Shown: positions 1 through 8,859 of the stretch, in pieces
How the letters are laid out: each line of letters starts with the position of its first letter
Numbering within the stretch: the first letter of the stretch is position 1
From: Entamoeba invadens IP1
Lineage: Eukaryota > Evosea > Mastigamoebida > Endamoebidae
Length of the DNA: 24,326 nt
Assembly: GCF_000330505.1 (NCBI RefSeq)
Contig: NW_004440215.1
Coordinates: 1-24,326, forward strand
Direction: 5' to 3'
Translations under genes and position numbers: made by a program
The notes under the pieces: generated by a model
Seen by the model: the letters and a program-made list of their open reading frames with translations, nothing else
Told to the model about the DNA's origin: nothing
Database searches by the model: none

Positions 1-628
1 TTGTGTGTTTTATTGGTACTATTAAATTCCATATATTAAGCCACCCTACTAAATAAAGAACAAGAACGAAAATATATATTATCAATTTTATATATTTATT
101 AAAGTTTGTTGATGTAAAAGTAATACAAATTACTCCTTCAATGATAAAACATTGTGTCATATTTGTTTAAAATAAAACAAACAAAATTGAACAATATACA
201 ACCACATTATTAAAAACTTTCATTATAATTGTATTTATTTAAATTTATATTATTATTGATACCCAAAAAATAATAACATCAACCTTAAACATTGACAATA
301 AAACCGATTAAAATATACTAAAAACAATAACACAATAATATTATTGACGAGTTGTGTTGTTAAATCAACTATTGCAATTATTATTAAAATAGATATCGCG
401 ATAAACAATATAATTTTACACTATAAAATATTTTAATTGAATGTTTATAATATTTTGGTTTTGTTTAAAATGTCCAATTAAAAATGTTGAGTATTTCCAA
501 AAACTTTAAAAATTGATTCATTACAAAAACAACGTGGTTTTAAATTTAGTTTAATAATTGAAGTAAAAATAATAATTATTATTAATAATACGTGACTAAA
601 ACTTTAGAAAGTTGTTTTTTATTTAGAA
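1..628. other. A+T-rich spacer before tRNA cluster
   Basis: No credible coding region, RNA gene or tandem repeat is seen. The stretch is almost pure A+T with short homopolymer runs, as is usual for intergenic DNA in this window. Confidence 0.6.
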
Positions 629-711
629 GGCCCCGTAGCACAGTCGGTAGTGCATCGTACTTATAGAATAGAGTTATGCGAGGGTCGCGGGTTCGATCCC
701 CGCCGGGACCA
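629..711 (+). tRNA. tRNA-Ile(UAU) with 10-nt intron
   Basis: A full cloverleaf can be folded by hand: acceptor 629-635 with 704-710 and discriminator A711, D stem GCAC/GTGC (638-641 with 650-653), anticodon stem TCGTA/TGCGA (655-659 with 677-681), and T arm GCGGG-TTCGATC-CCCGC (687-703). Between the anticodon stem halves lie 17 bases instead of 7. Read as CT-TAT-A plus the intron GAATAGAGTT (666-675) plus A, they give anticodon UAU at 662-664 and an intron in the canonical place after position 37. The A box (TAGCACAGTCGG) and B box (GGTTCGATCCC) are intact and a T5 terminator follows at once. Oddity: the third acceptor pair is C631-A708, a mismatch. Introns in tRNA-Ile(UAU) fit what I recall for Entamoeba. 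The identity is confident; whether this copy is active depends on how the mismatch is tolerated. Confidence 0.93.
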
Positions 712-716
712 TTTTT
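712..716 (+). terminator. RNA polymerase III terminator of tRNA-Ile
   Basis: Five T residues directly follow the discriminator base of the tRNA, the usual RNA polymerase III stop signal. Confidence 0.75.
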
Positions 717-1032
717 AATCATCGATATATTAATCTGTCAAAATTCCCAATTCAAACCCCCTCAACATTTAAAGTATAAACAGATAAAAAAGAATTCTCT
801 TAAACAAACACGATATAAAAGTATGTCAATATTAAATAGTATTCAAAATTTAATTAACCAAATTGGTGAATTAATTAATAAAAATGTCCATTATTTATGT
901 TTATAATTATTAAAAACTTGATTACAACTAATTGTGTATCGAGTATTACACGATATAATTCATTAATTTTGCTTTATTAATGATTTATATTATGTGAAAT
1001 AAGGAGTCTTTATTAATTATTAAAAATAAGAA
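712..1032. other. Spacer between tRNA-Ile and tRNA-Gly
   Basis: A+T-rich DNA with no tandem short repeats of the kind that separate tRNA genes in Entamoeba arrays. An open frame crossing the tRNA into this spacer (676-906) has no recognisable protein character and is treated as chance. Confidence 0.5.
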
Positions 1033-1103
1033 GCATTTGTGGTCTAAGGGCAGAATTCCACCCTTCCAAGGTGGAGATCCGGGTTCGAGTCCCGGCAAAT
1101 GCA
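1033..1103 (+). tRNA. tRNA-Gly(UCC)
   Basis: The cloverleaf has a perfect 7 bp acceptor stem (GCATTTG with CAAATGC), an anticodon stem CCACC/GGTGG enclosing loop CTTCCAA (anticodon UCC), and a T arm CCGGG-TTCGAGT-CCCGG. The discriminator is A1103. The D arm has the GGTCTAAGGGCAGAA form common in eukaryotic glycine tRNAs. The length of 71 bases is normal for tRNA-Gly and there is no intron. A T5 run follows one base downstream. It lies 321 bp after tRNA-Ile on the same strand and 72 bp from the convergent tRNA-Ser. Confidence 0.95.
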
Positions 1104-1104
1104 C

Positions 1105-1109
1105 TTTTT
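1105..1109 (+). terminator. RNA polymerase III terminator of tRNA-Gly
   Basis: Five T residues lie one base after the discriminator of tRNA-Gly. Confidence 0.75.
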
Positions 1110-1171
1110 ATTATATTTAATAACACAACATTTGATGGGTTTATGTTCTCTTCTTTCAAAATGGTAATAAT

Positions 1172-1175
1172 AAAA
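1172..1175 (-). terminator. RNA polymerase III terminator of tRNA-Ser
   Basis: On the minus strand four T residues follow the discriminator G of tRNA-Ser directly. This is the minimal length for an RNA polymerase III stop. Confidence 0.55.
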
Positions 1176-1257
1176 CGATAACGGCAGGATTTGAACCTAC
1201 ACCTCAAACGAGAAACGATTTCGATTCATATACCTTGGACCACTCGGCCACGTTGTC
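1176..1257 (-). tRNA. tRNA-Ser(CGA), class II
   Basis: Read on the minus strand the 82-base gene begins GACAACGTGGCCGAGTGG and ends with CGTTATC plus discriminator G, as expected for serine. The T arm is GTAGG-TTCAAAT-CCTGC. The anticodon loop is ATCGAAA (anticodon CGA). A long variable arm, CTC-GTTT-GAG, marks it as a class II tRNA. The anticodon stem TATGA/TCGTT has one T-T mismatch at its outer pair. The acceptor stem has a C-A mismatch at pair 3-70 (1255 with 1179), the same pair that is mismatched in the tRNA-Ile of this cluster. It converges on tRNA-Gly. Serine is confident from anticodon, variable arm and discriminator. A weakened, decaying copy is possible given two mismatches. Confidence 0.9.
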
Positions 1258-2583
1258 TTTTTGATATTTATTTTTATCCATTTATTTATAATAATTAATT
1301 TTAATGTATTCTTGACTTTTTGGTAATTAAAAGAATAGACAAAAGATGTGATAAAATTGTTCCTCGATTTTTATTTAAATTCTGAATGTTTTTTTGTTAT
1401 AAAACTTGAGTAGCATAATAAAGTTTAATTTAAATTAAACAACACCAATTTGAGTAAAACAAATTTATTAATATATTTTAATCAAAACAATAAAAATAAT
1501 TGGAAAAATGAACTTTTTCAATTTAATAATATTGACCCTTCAAAAAATCAACCAAAAACACTTTTTGAATTTTTCTTCTCTTGTGTTAAATGAACATTAA
1601 AAAACCCAAATTTTACAAAAATAACACAAAAAATACTACCATAAAACCGATTATCATATTTGTGAAACTTAGTTTAAGTGTTTTTTTGTTTTGATGTATT
1701 TTAACATTAAAGAAGTTAATTCTGTATGTAATAAAAATGTTGAGAATACAAGTCTGCCATTGAATGCATTTTAAATATAAATAACAACTTAAAAATAAAT
1801 TATACTTTTAAAATGTTTGTTCAAAAGTTTTTATCAATAAAAAATGGTGTGCAAAATTAATACAATAAAAAAATGTACTAATGAAACTAAGTGTTTTTTT
1901 GAAAAGATAAGGCTTTGATGGTTAAAGAAAAAACACATGTTTGAATTGTATAACGATTTTAATGCTGTTAAGAGGCAAGAAATGTATTGGTAATTTCAAA
2001 GTGTGTACAAGTGGAACTAATTGCTTAAGGTGTTTTAATTAAAAAAGTATTAAAACAATAAAACATGTTTAAAATGTGAAGTTAGATTGCATGATGTATA
2101 AAACGATAAAAACATGACAAATACAAATTAATAAAAACTTAAATATCACACAAAACAAATATTTTATCATTTGTTTTTAAGGTTTTACAAAATAGATCTA
2201 TTAACAAAAAGAAAAATAAAACACAAACAAAATACACAACAAAAAACTTTCATTAATAAATAATTTGTATAAAAACATATTATTTTAAAACTTTGTTGTT
2301 GTTCTAATATTTGTTTAAATAATTGACTTTTAATTTGCTTTTTGTTTTAAAAATCTTTGTTCAAAACCAACAAAATTAACAACACTTATATTAATTATAA
2401 CAATAATAAAACAATTCACTTCATAAATGAATAATATGTTTGTAATTAATGATTATTAAAATTGATCAATTTAAATTAATATAGTGTTTATTTATTAATT
2501 TATCAAAATATTAGTAAAAAGTTATGATAATTTATGTTAATTATGTAATTAAATTGTTATAGATTAAAAAACGTTCAGTTTTT
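1258..2583. other. A+T-rich intergenic stretch, no gene seen
   Basis: About 1.3 kb of A+T-rich DNA without an open frame of useful length, RNA fold or clear repeat. I tried to extend the methyltransferase pseudogene upstream into it and found no convincing N-terminal sequence. Confidence 0.5.
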
Positions 2584-3570
2584 ATGAATGAGAAGAATAA
2601 TAACGAGTGTAGAGCTTTATGGCAAAAGATCACTGAGATTTGGACCAAAACAGTTATTGACATTGGCTCAGGAAAAAGTTATTTATTACACGAAATGGAA
2701 GATTTAGGTCTCGAAGCTATTAGAGTCGAAGGCAAACAAAATTTATTAGACAGAATGGAACAACGCGAAGAAAAAGTTTTTCAAAAATGTTCACAAAAGT
2801 CGTCAAAATCAACTCAAAACCCCTTGATAATCATATCCAAAAAACAATTTCTGTGTATTTATTGGCCGATATAACGCCTCAGGAATTTATGACCAAAATT
2901 TCGACCGTTACCCCTTCGAATGAACTGTTAATGACGCGTTTTTACACATGCGGGAACTTGATTTCAACACATTTAAGGCTTTCTGTGAAGATTCCAGAGG
3001 TGAAGGATCTTGCTGCTGTTGAGTGTTGTTATCACAAGTTGACAGAACGCAACAACTTTAAAAAACACAACACAGCAAGCAAAATACGTTGAGGGGGAAG
3101 TCTAAATGTTCTGAGGAGTGTCAAACACCCCCATTTAGATGAAGAATTAAACCGATTTCCGATGAGCAAATTTGTTAGTGAAATTACAGAGAAGGAAGGA
3201 AAATAATTTAAGTTGGCACATAACGAATTCTCTACGTTTGCAGACCCTCACCGTCACACAAAAACAATATCTGGAAATGATGAAACAATAATCATCCAAA
3301 GCATTTTTCGAATTTGTGATGGAGAAATATAACGGCGCCAAAAAGACCACCCCACAGAAAAAACTGTGAACAAAATATTTTAAACTTTTTTTAAAAGTGC
3401 ACTTGTTAACATTAAAAAGAGAAAAACATTTAAATGGAATACAGAAAACTACGCTAAACAATTTGAAGCATTATGTGACCATTTTGTGTCATCTATAAAG
3501 TTCAATGCGATGTATAATGAGAGCGCTGTTGGAGATATTCTAATCGAAAGTTTATTTAATATAATAATAT
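2584..3570 (+). pseudogene. Decayed METTL25/Methyltransf_32-type SAM methyltransferase
   Basis: The first frame starts at ATG 2584 and carries a Rossmann SAM-binding motif, VIDIGSGKSYLL, followed by an acidic beta-2 turn (RVEGKQNLLDRM). A frameshift near 2780 moves the match to another frame, which holds the family's TCGNL segment (FYTCGNLISTHLRLSV) and the diagnostic CCYHKLTE motif at about 3020-3050. After a stop at 3090-3092 the same frame continues with FPMSKFVSEI, which matches the region after CCYH in METTL25/RRNAD1 proteins. Further frameshifts follow, and FKWNTENYAKQFEAL near 3430-3475 looks like the family C terminus. The family comprises predicted SAM-dependent methyltransferases. 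Here at least three frame changes and several stops rule out a working product. The next decayed gene, TGS1, starts some 50 bp downstream on the same strand. Family assignment rests on motif recognition, not on alignment. Confidence 0.8.
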
Positions 3571-3621
3571 AATAACAATTAAGTTATATATTATTAAATA
3601 AAACTACAATTGATAATTTAA

Positions 3622-4321
3622 TTTACTATTACGGAAGAAGAAAGGTATTATAAACAAAGATATTCATTATTTAGTAAATATGACAAAGGAAGACTAATGG
3701 ATAGAGAGGCATGGTACTCAATGACACCAGAAGACATCGCGAGGAATGAAGCAATGAGTCTACACTTCACTCATTTTTAAAGGAGAAGAATTAAAGTGTT
3801 AGATTTGTTCTGTTGTGTAGAGGGGTACTTGATACAACACGCCGCACAGAACTTTTCCGTGACTGTTGTTGATATTGATAAAATGAAGTTTGAGATGCTC
3901 AAGCACAATGCTGAGATCTATGAAGTTGAGAAGAGATAAATTGTGTCTGTGAAGATGCATTTGAGTTTGTCGAAGAGATGAACATACGGGAATATGATGT
4001 GATTATCATATCGCGGCCTTGGGTTTGTTATTTAAAGATATTATTACTTACTCATTTTATGTGTTCTCTGAATAATTTTTATATAAGTAATTAAAAGGGC
4101 AGGCCTGGTGCTTTTAGAAACAAACAAAGTCTCAATTCGTTGTTCCCTGGATTGAAGAATCTCTTCTGTGAATGCGTGGAAAAGTGCACAAATGTGATAC
4201 TTCACGTCCCAAGACAAATGGAACCGGAAAATATCACAAGAGAATTCAATTTTCCGATCGAAGTTGTTACTTATGCACTCGGGGAATAAGATGTCATGCA
4301 ATCGTTTATTATTGGTCATTG
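3622..4321 (+). pseudogene. TGS1: Decayed trimethylguanosine synthase (TGS1)
   Basis: TGS1 adds two methyl groups to the m7G cap of small nuclear and nucleolar RNAs. The order of motifs fits the family: YYKQRYSLFSKYD, then DREAWYSMTPEDIA, a stop at 3778-3780, then the SAM motif region KVLDLFCCVEGYLIQHAA, then VVDIDKMK and HNAEIY. A frameshift near 3935 moves the match to EDAFEFVEEM and YDVIIISRPW. The C-terminal part (about 4130-4280) includes VILHVPRQMEPENI, matching the conserved LPRN segment. Decay is visible at the functional sites: the family's GVGG glycines are changed (CCVEG) and the catalytic SPPWG motif reads SRPWV. At least one frameshift and two internal stops are present. An intact copy must exist elsewhere if the function is kept. 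Recognition of TGS1 is strong because of the motif order. Confidence 0.86.
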
Positions 4322-4799
4322 ATTATATCATAATTCATTCCTTTGTGTTTTTAAGAGTACAAACTTCGGTTAAATCATTTGAAATCGCTCAAATTTGTAT
4401 ATTAAAGTGTATTTTAATTGAATATTTTTAAAGTAATTTATAAGTGTTGTTTTTTCAAGAAATTATCAAATTTATACATTTTTGACATTTATTAATGTAC
4501 AAATAATTGATAATTTGATTATTTTGAGTTAAAAATACATATTTTGAGTAAAAAGTATATTGTTCAACAACAAAAATACTTGTTTTCAGTGTTGTTTTTT
4601 CTGTTAAAAACACCAAAAAATATATAAAATAAGAATTTGATCAAAAGGTATTCATTATAAAGGAAATAAGGTCTATTTTAATAGACATTTCTAATTTATA
4701 CTTTTCTTATTTATGGAGTGAAAAATATAAAAATACTAAATATTAATCAATCATTAGTACCAAATTGCTGAGATGTCAAAGCATGATATTTTTTTTCAT
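4322..4799. other. A+T-rich spacer
   Basis: No gene seen. Short A+T-rich runs only, between the plus-strand TGS1 remnant and the 3' end of the minus-strand ABC transporter remnant. Confidence 0.45.
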
Positions 4800-6460
4800 T
4801 TTCATTGACTTTTCACGTGTTCATCTCAGCAATTTTACCACAAATAACAACGCATATTTCAAACATCTGACTTCTTCTATCACCAACAATTTTATTATAT
4901 CCTTCAGGAAGTGCACCAATAAAGTCGTGTGTATTAGCCATTTTGCTTATTTCAATGATCTTTTCCATAGATACTTCGTCAAAACTTCCTCGTCTAATAT
5001 TGTCCAATATCGATTCACTTAACAACATGGGCTCTTGTCCGACCATCCCATTACGTTCTCTTAATTAATAAAATGGAAGTGTTTTAATATCTTTATCATC
5101 AATTTTCAATTGATCCGAAAATTGTGTCATACAATCTCTCTAACGAATTTCTTTTATCAAAGTACTCGACATTTCGATGTTACAATTTTGAATATAACGT
5201 CATTTTCATTCGATTATCCAACTTCTCTTTTGATGATAATGACAGTCAACAAAAACAGCAAATAGTAAATTACAATACAATAAAATATTATTTCCAACAA
5301 TTTGTCATAGAAATTTTGGAGCAACATACTGTATGTTGGAGTCGTCGGGTTGAATTATAGCAAATAGGCCAACGCATCGATATACTCAACATTAAAACTG
5401 CATCACAAGACCTCCACCAAGAGCACTCAACTTATCAATGGTAAATGCAATTGGGTCTTTCTAATTGTTTTCAATCACCACTTTAAACAGTGAAAATCAA
5501 TTTGATTTTCAGTGTTTTTTGTTATCTTTTCAATTCTCTCTTGGTTGATTCGTGTGTTTTCTTCATCTATTACTTCACTATTTTCATTGTTTTCTTCATC
5601 AGTGGCATTTTTAATATCATCAGAAATAGGAGATTCTTCAATTTTGTTGTTTTTTAATTTCATTAATTGTTTCACATTTTGATCAACCTAATCTTGATCC
5701 GCCTCGTCTTCGAAAGACTGTTGTTTGATTTAGTCTTTAGTAGTCCCTTTTATATCCATTAACTCGCTATGTGTCCCTTTCTCTAATATTTCGCCTTGAT
5801 AAAACACACAAATCAAAATTGCATTTCTCACTATTAAAAATAGATGTGCGACTATTATTGTTGTCCTTCCTTTTCCAGCCTTTTCTAATACACTTTGAAC
5901 AACTTTATCATTTCGTTTGTCGAGTGCACTTTACTAGCCTCATCCAACAGTAAAGTTTGTGGATTCTTTATTAAAACTCTTGCAAGAGTGCTATTGCAAA
6001 TAGAAATAAGAATGTTATCTTTAATAGAGCAATAAAATGAGACAGGTACTAGGCGAACTATCCCAATTTGGCTTCTTTACCAGTTGACATCCAATTCATA
6101 TATTTTGGTATTATCTGTTTTTATCGACCCGCCACTGATTTCATACATTCGTTGAATCAACTGTATTATTGTTCTTTTCCCACAGCCAAACTCTCCAAAC
6201 AGAGATACTGTCTTTTTTTTCAATTGTCAAATCAAGTCCATTTAAAATGGTCTTCTTTGATCGACTTGGGTAAATGACTTGGACATCTTCAAACACAATT
6301 TCTTTATCACACTTTCGGGGTTTTCCCTGAATTGTCTTTAGTGTCAATATTTGGTATTCTATCAATAGTATTGTAAATTCGAAATGCAGCTGTTTTTTCC
6401 TTAGAAAGAAACTCAAGTGGTGTTCCAATAGTTGGCAACATTTGCATCACATTTTAATAA
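4800..6460 (-). pseudogene. Decayed P-glycoprotein-type ABC transporter (ABCB)
   Basis: Read from 6460 down, the remnant starts at the linker before a nucleotide-binding domain (FLSKEKTAAFRIYNTIDRIP), then IVFEDVQVIYPSR, LNGLDLTIEKKDS and a Walker A region reading GEFGCGKRT after a frameshift at an 8-T run (6212-6219). A Q-loop segment (RSQIGIV) and SIKDNILI follow, then directly ARVLIKNPQTLLLDEAS, the Walker B region. The helical subdomain with the ABC signature is missing between them. An acidic linker (5475-5675) leads to a short membrane-domain trace (DKLSALGGGLVMQF near 5410-5450). A second nucleotide-binding domain follows: DDKDIKTLPFY, VGQEPMLLSESILDNIRRG and PEGYNKIVGDR, ending before the signature (4813-5110). 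This is the NBD1-linker-TMD2-NBD2 order of multidrug P-glycoproteins, with most of TMD2, both signatures and all of TMD1 lost. Many stops and frameshifts are present. Confidence 0.88.
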
Positions 6461-6750
6461 AAAACAAATTTTGAATAACCAAATTTATATTATAAAACTA
6501 TTATTGTTATTATTTTTGATTAAAATTAGAAAAGAACCATTTTATAACAATATAAATTTAATGATTATATTAGTAAATCGTCCAAATTCGATTAAAATAA
6601 CATATAAATGATATTTTTAGTTGTTTTTGCTTTAAAAATGTTGTATTTTTAAATATAAAACATTTATTATTACATCTAAATGTTGGGTCCATGGAATTCT
6701 TCAATTTAATTGTTTTTTGAATTATGACTTTTGTCAAAACTCAAACATGA
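6461..6750. other. A+T-rich upstream region of the leucine-rich gene
   Basis: Divergent spacer between the ABC transporter remnant and the intact gene at 6784. No gene or clear repeat is seen. It presumably contains the upstream promoter elements of the intact gene. Confidence 0.4.
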
Positions 6751-6760
6751 GTATTAAAAC
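6751..6760 (+). promoter_or_regulatory. TATA-like element of the leucine-rich gene
   Basis: GTATTAAAAC resembles the Entamoeba TATA element (GTATTTAAAG) and lies 23 bp before the ATG at 6784. With the short 5' leaders usual in Entamoeba this spacing is reasonable. It is a weak match in A+T-rich DNA, so it remains a suggestion. Confidence 0.35.
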
Positions 6761-6783
6761 TCCAATTTTAATATAAAAAACAA

Positions 6784-8802
6784 ATGGTGAAACTTGAACC
6801 AATTTATTTAGCGAATGTTGTTCTCTATTTGGATAGTACAACAACGTTTCGAAACTTCACAAAAATCTCCAAACAAACGATTATAGCAATTTCCATGCTA
6901 CATATAAACCCCCTCAAAGTACTTCGCTATATCCCATTTCTACTCCATTATATCCCAAATCTAGAAACTTATGAAGGGAACCTAATGGAAGCTCAAAATG
7001 AAATTACGAAGGATTTATTTGATCAAATAAGTTGGATTGATGGGTCTAAATTTCTATTCCAAATGCATTTTTTGAAAGAAGAATTTGCCTGGAAAATAAG
7101 TGCTTTAAAAATAAATCCAAGTGATTTGACAAATTTGTGTCAACTTCGTCAAATACGAAAAGTTGTGTTTCAAGGAACAATAGATTTTGGTCAACTTGAG
7201 AAAATTATTGAAAAGTATAAATTGATGACTCTCAAAAATGTTATTGTTTATTTGGAAGACATCACAGAACTTTATTTAGAAAAATGCATTGAATTTTGTG
7301 CGAAAAACAAAGAAATTTTTGTTGGGATTGCAGCTAAAAGATCTGCTATAAGCAAAGAGGCTTTTGAGAGAAAAGTAGTTCGCAATTTGAAATGTGTACT
7401 TTTCGACTTTGACAAGAAAATTGAAATCTACAACTCGCCAGTTTTAATAAGCAAACCCGAAAATATAAAATTGAAATATGATGTTTTGGATTCAAATGTT
7501 TTGGCACAAATTGAAAATGAAACCAAAAATAAAAATATTGAAACTCTCCACGTGGATGTCGCTCTTAATAGTATGGACAATATTTCTTTATTTGATATCA
7601 AAGCAAAGAGATTTGAACTTTCTGTGACAAGTGGAAAATCACTGAAATTCACAAATTGTAAATCACCATCTGACATTTGTGTAACAACAATAAATTGTCC
7701 AATAAACCTCAACTCCCTTCTCTCAATAAAGTCGCTTGAACGAGTCGAGGTGAAAGGAAATTACGTATTAGAGAAAACAACAAAGGAACACTTTTTGGTG
7801 CAATTTCCACACCCTCTTAAAAGTTTTGTTTTTCATACAAAATTTCCACCAAACACAAATTTGGACTATTCAAATAGTTTCAAAACTCTTCAAAAAATCG
7901 AGTTGATAACTCCAAAAGAAGAAATTGATTTGTGTAATTGTTGTGAATTAAAAGAAATTGGCATAACAAGTATTTCAAAGACAAAGTGTGTATTAACTCT
8001 TCCATATACAAAATACACAACTCCAATTTATAGATATAAACATGAGTGGTTATATGGAAGTTTTAAAAAGACTCTTTTCTTTAAATCAGAAACTGCAAAA
8101 CTTGAAGTTACAAATGTTGGATTTTTCACAGAAATTGACATTGAAGGGAATATTGATAAATTGGATATGAGGGAATGTGCCAACTGTCAAAAGCTCAGAC
8201 TTCTGTCGACTGCAAAAGAGACTGTTGTGATGCCACCTACTTGTTACAACTATCGTTCATTGTTTATATGTTCTGATAATTATCCATACATATTATTTAA
8301 TAATAGACTGAATTATATTTATGTAGCAAAAAACTTAGAAATATGTGGGAATGTCAAATTTAATTGTAAAATTGGTGTTGAGGAAATCGCATTTTGCGTC
8401 GATGAAGACACAAACCTGTTGATTGATTCGGTGTTTATTGAACAAATCACTCTTTTGGGCCTGAGAAGACGTCGAATCACAGAAAGGTACACCAAAAATG
8501 TAGAAACAAATAAACAACTTTCAGATGAAGTTTTTGAAGTTGCAAAAAATAACACAAACATACGAATCGGGAAGTACAAGACTGCGATTACCAAGAAAAC
8601 AAGTGATTTGAACTTATATGCTACTTTACTAAGAAAGAAAAGCAAAGACAGTGTTTCTGTTAAACCACAAAAAGACCACAAAAATAAAACAATACAAATT
8701 ACAAAGAGTTCGCACATTCAAGAACTTCTTGACGATGAAAATTATGAAGATGACTTCGATGACTTTGAAGATGAAGATGACAAAGACATCAAATCTAATT
8801 AA
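6784..8802 (+). CDS. Leucine-rich repeat family protein (672 aa) with acidic C terminus
   Basis: A single uninterrupted frame of 672 codons. The N terminus (LEPIYLANVVLYL, then FTKISKQ, then INPLKVLRYIP) matches the opening module that I recognise from a very large Entamoeba invadens family of leucine-rich repeat proteins. The body is rich in regularly spaced L, I and N with irregular repeats of about 20-25 residues, but I see no strict consensus repeat. No signal peptide or membrane segment is evident. The C terminus has a basic stretch (LLRKKSKDSVSVKPQKDHKNK) followed by an acidic tail from about residue 647 (DDFDDFEDEDD). The role is unknown; the architecture suggests intracellular protein binding. 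The start is supported by family position, an A-rich AAAACAAATGG context and a TATA-like element upstream. The stop is followed by A+T-rich DNA (TTATTTATTATTT) typical of Entamoeba 3' ends. It is the only long intact gene between two blocks of decayed genes. Confidence 0.9.
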   Translation: MVKLEPIYLANVVLYLDSTTTFRNFTKISKQTIIAISMLHINPLKVLRYIPFLLHYIPNLETYEGNLMEAQNEITKDLFDQISWIDGSKFLFQMHFLKEEFAWKISALKINPSDLTNLCQLRQIRKVVFQGTIDFGQLEKIIEKYKLMTLKNVIVYLEDITELYLEKCIEFCAKNKEIFVGIAAKRSAISKEAFERKVVRNLKCVLFDFDKKIEIYNSPVLISKPENIKLKYDVLDSNVLAQIENETKNKNIETLHVDVALNSMDNISLFDIKAKRFELSVTSGKSLKFTNCKSPSDICVTTINCPINLNSLLSIKSLERVEVKGNYVLEKTTKEHFLVQFPHPLKSFVFHTKFPPNTNLDYSNSFKTLQKIELITPKEEIDLCNCCELKEIGITSISKTKCVLTLPYTKYTTPIYRYKHEWLYGSFKKTLFFKSETAKLEVTNVGFFTEIDIEGNIDKLDMRECANCQKLRLLSTAKETVVMPPTCYNYRSLFICSDNYPYILFNNRLNYIYVAKNLEICGNVKFNCKIGVEEIAFCVDEDTNLLIDSVFIEQITLLGLRRRRITERYTKNVETNKQLSDEVFEVAKNNTNIRIGKYKTAITKKTSDLNLYATLLRKKSKDSVSVKPQKDHKNKTIQITKSSHIQELLDDENYEDDFDDFEDEDDKDIKSN

Positions 8803-8859
8803 TTGAGTTGTTATTTATTATTTAAACTTACAAAGAAGCAATAAAAAGTTTTGAATGAC

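Noticed and set aside
676..906. 76-codon frame overlapping the tRNA-Ile
   Set aside because: It starts within the tRNA and has low-complexity composition without family signals. The tRNA explains the conserved part.
629..1257. Tandem tRNA array with short repeats as described in Entamoeba
   Set aside because: Only one set of three tRNAs is present and the spacers contain no tandem short repeats, so a multi-copy array is not supported here.
3147..3461. 104-codon minus-strand frame
   Set aside because: It is antisense to the METTL25-like remnant, whose motifs on the plus strand are recognisable.
4044..4319. 91-codon minus-strand frame
   Set aside because: It is antisense to the TGS1 C-terminal remnant. 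Conserved TGS1 wording is on the plus strand.
8319..8717. 132-codon minus-strand frame inside the leucine-rich gene
   Set aside because: It is a shadow of a long intact gene on the other strand, and its hydrophobic composition reflects the complementary codons.
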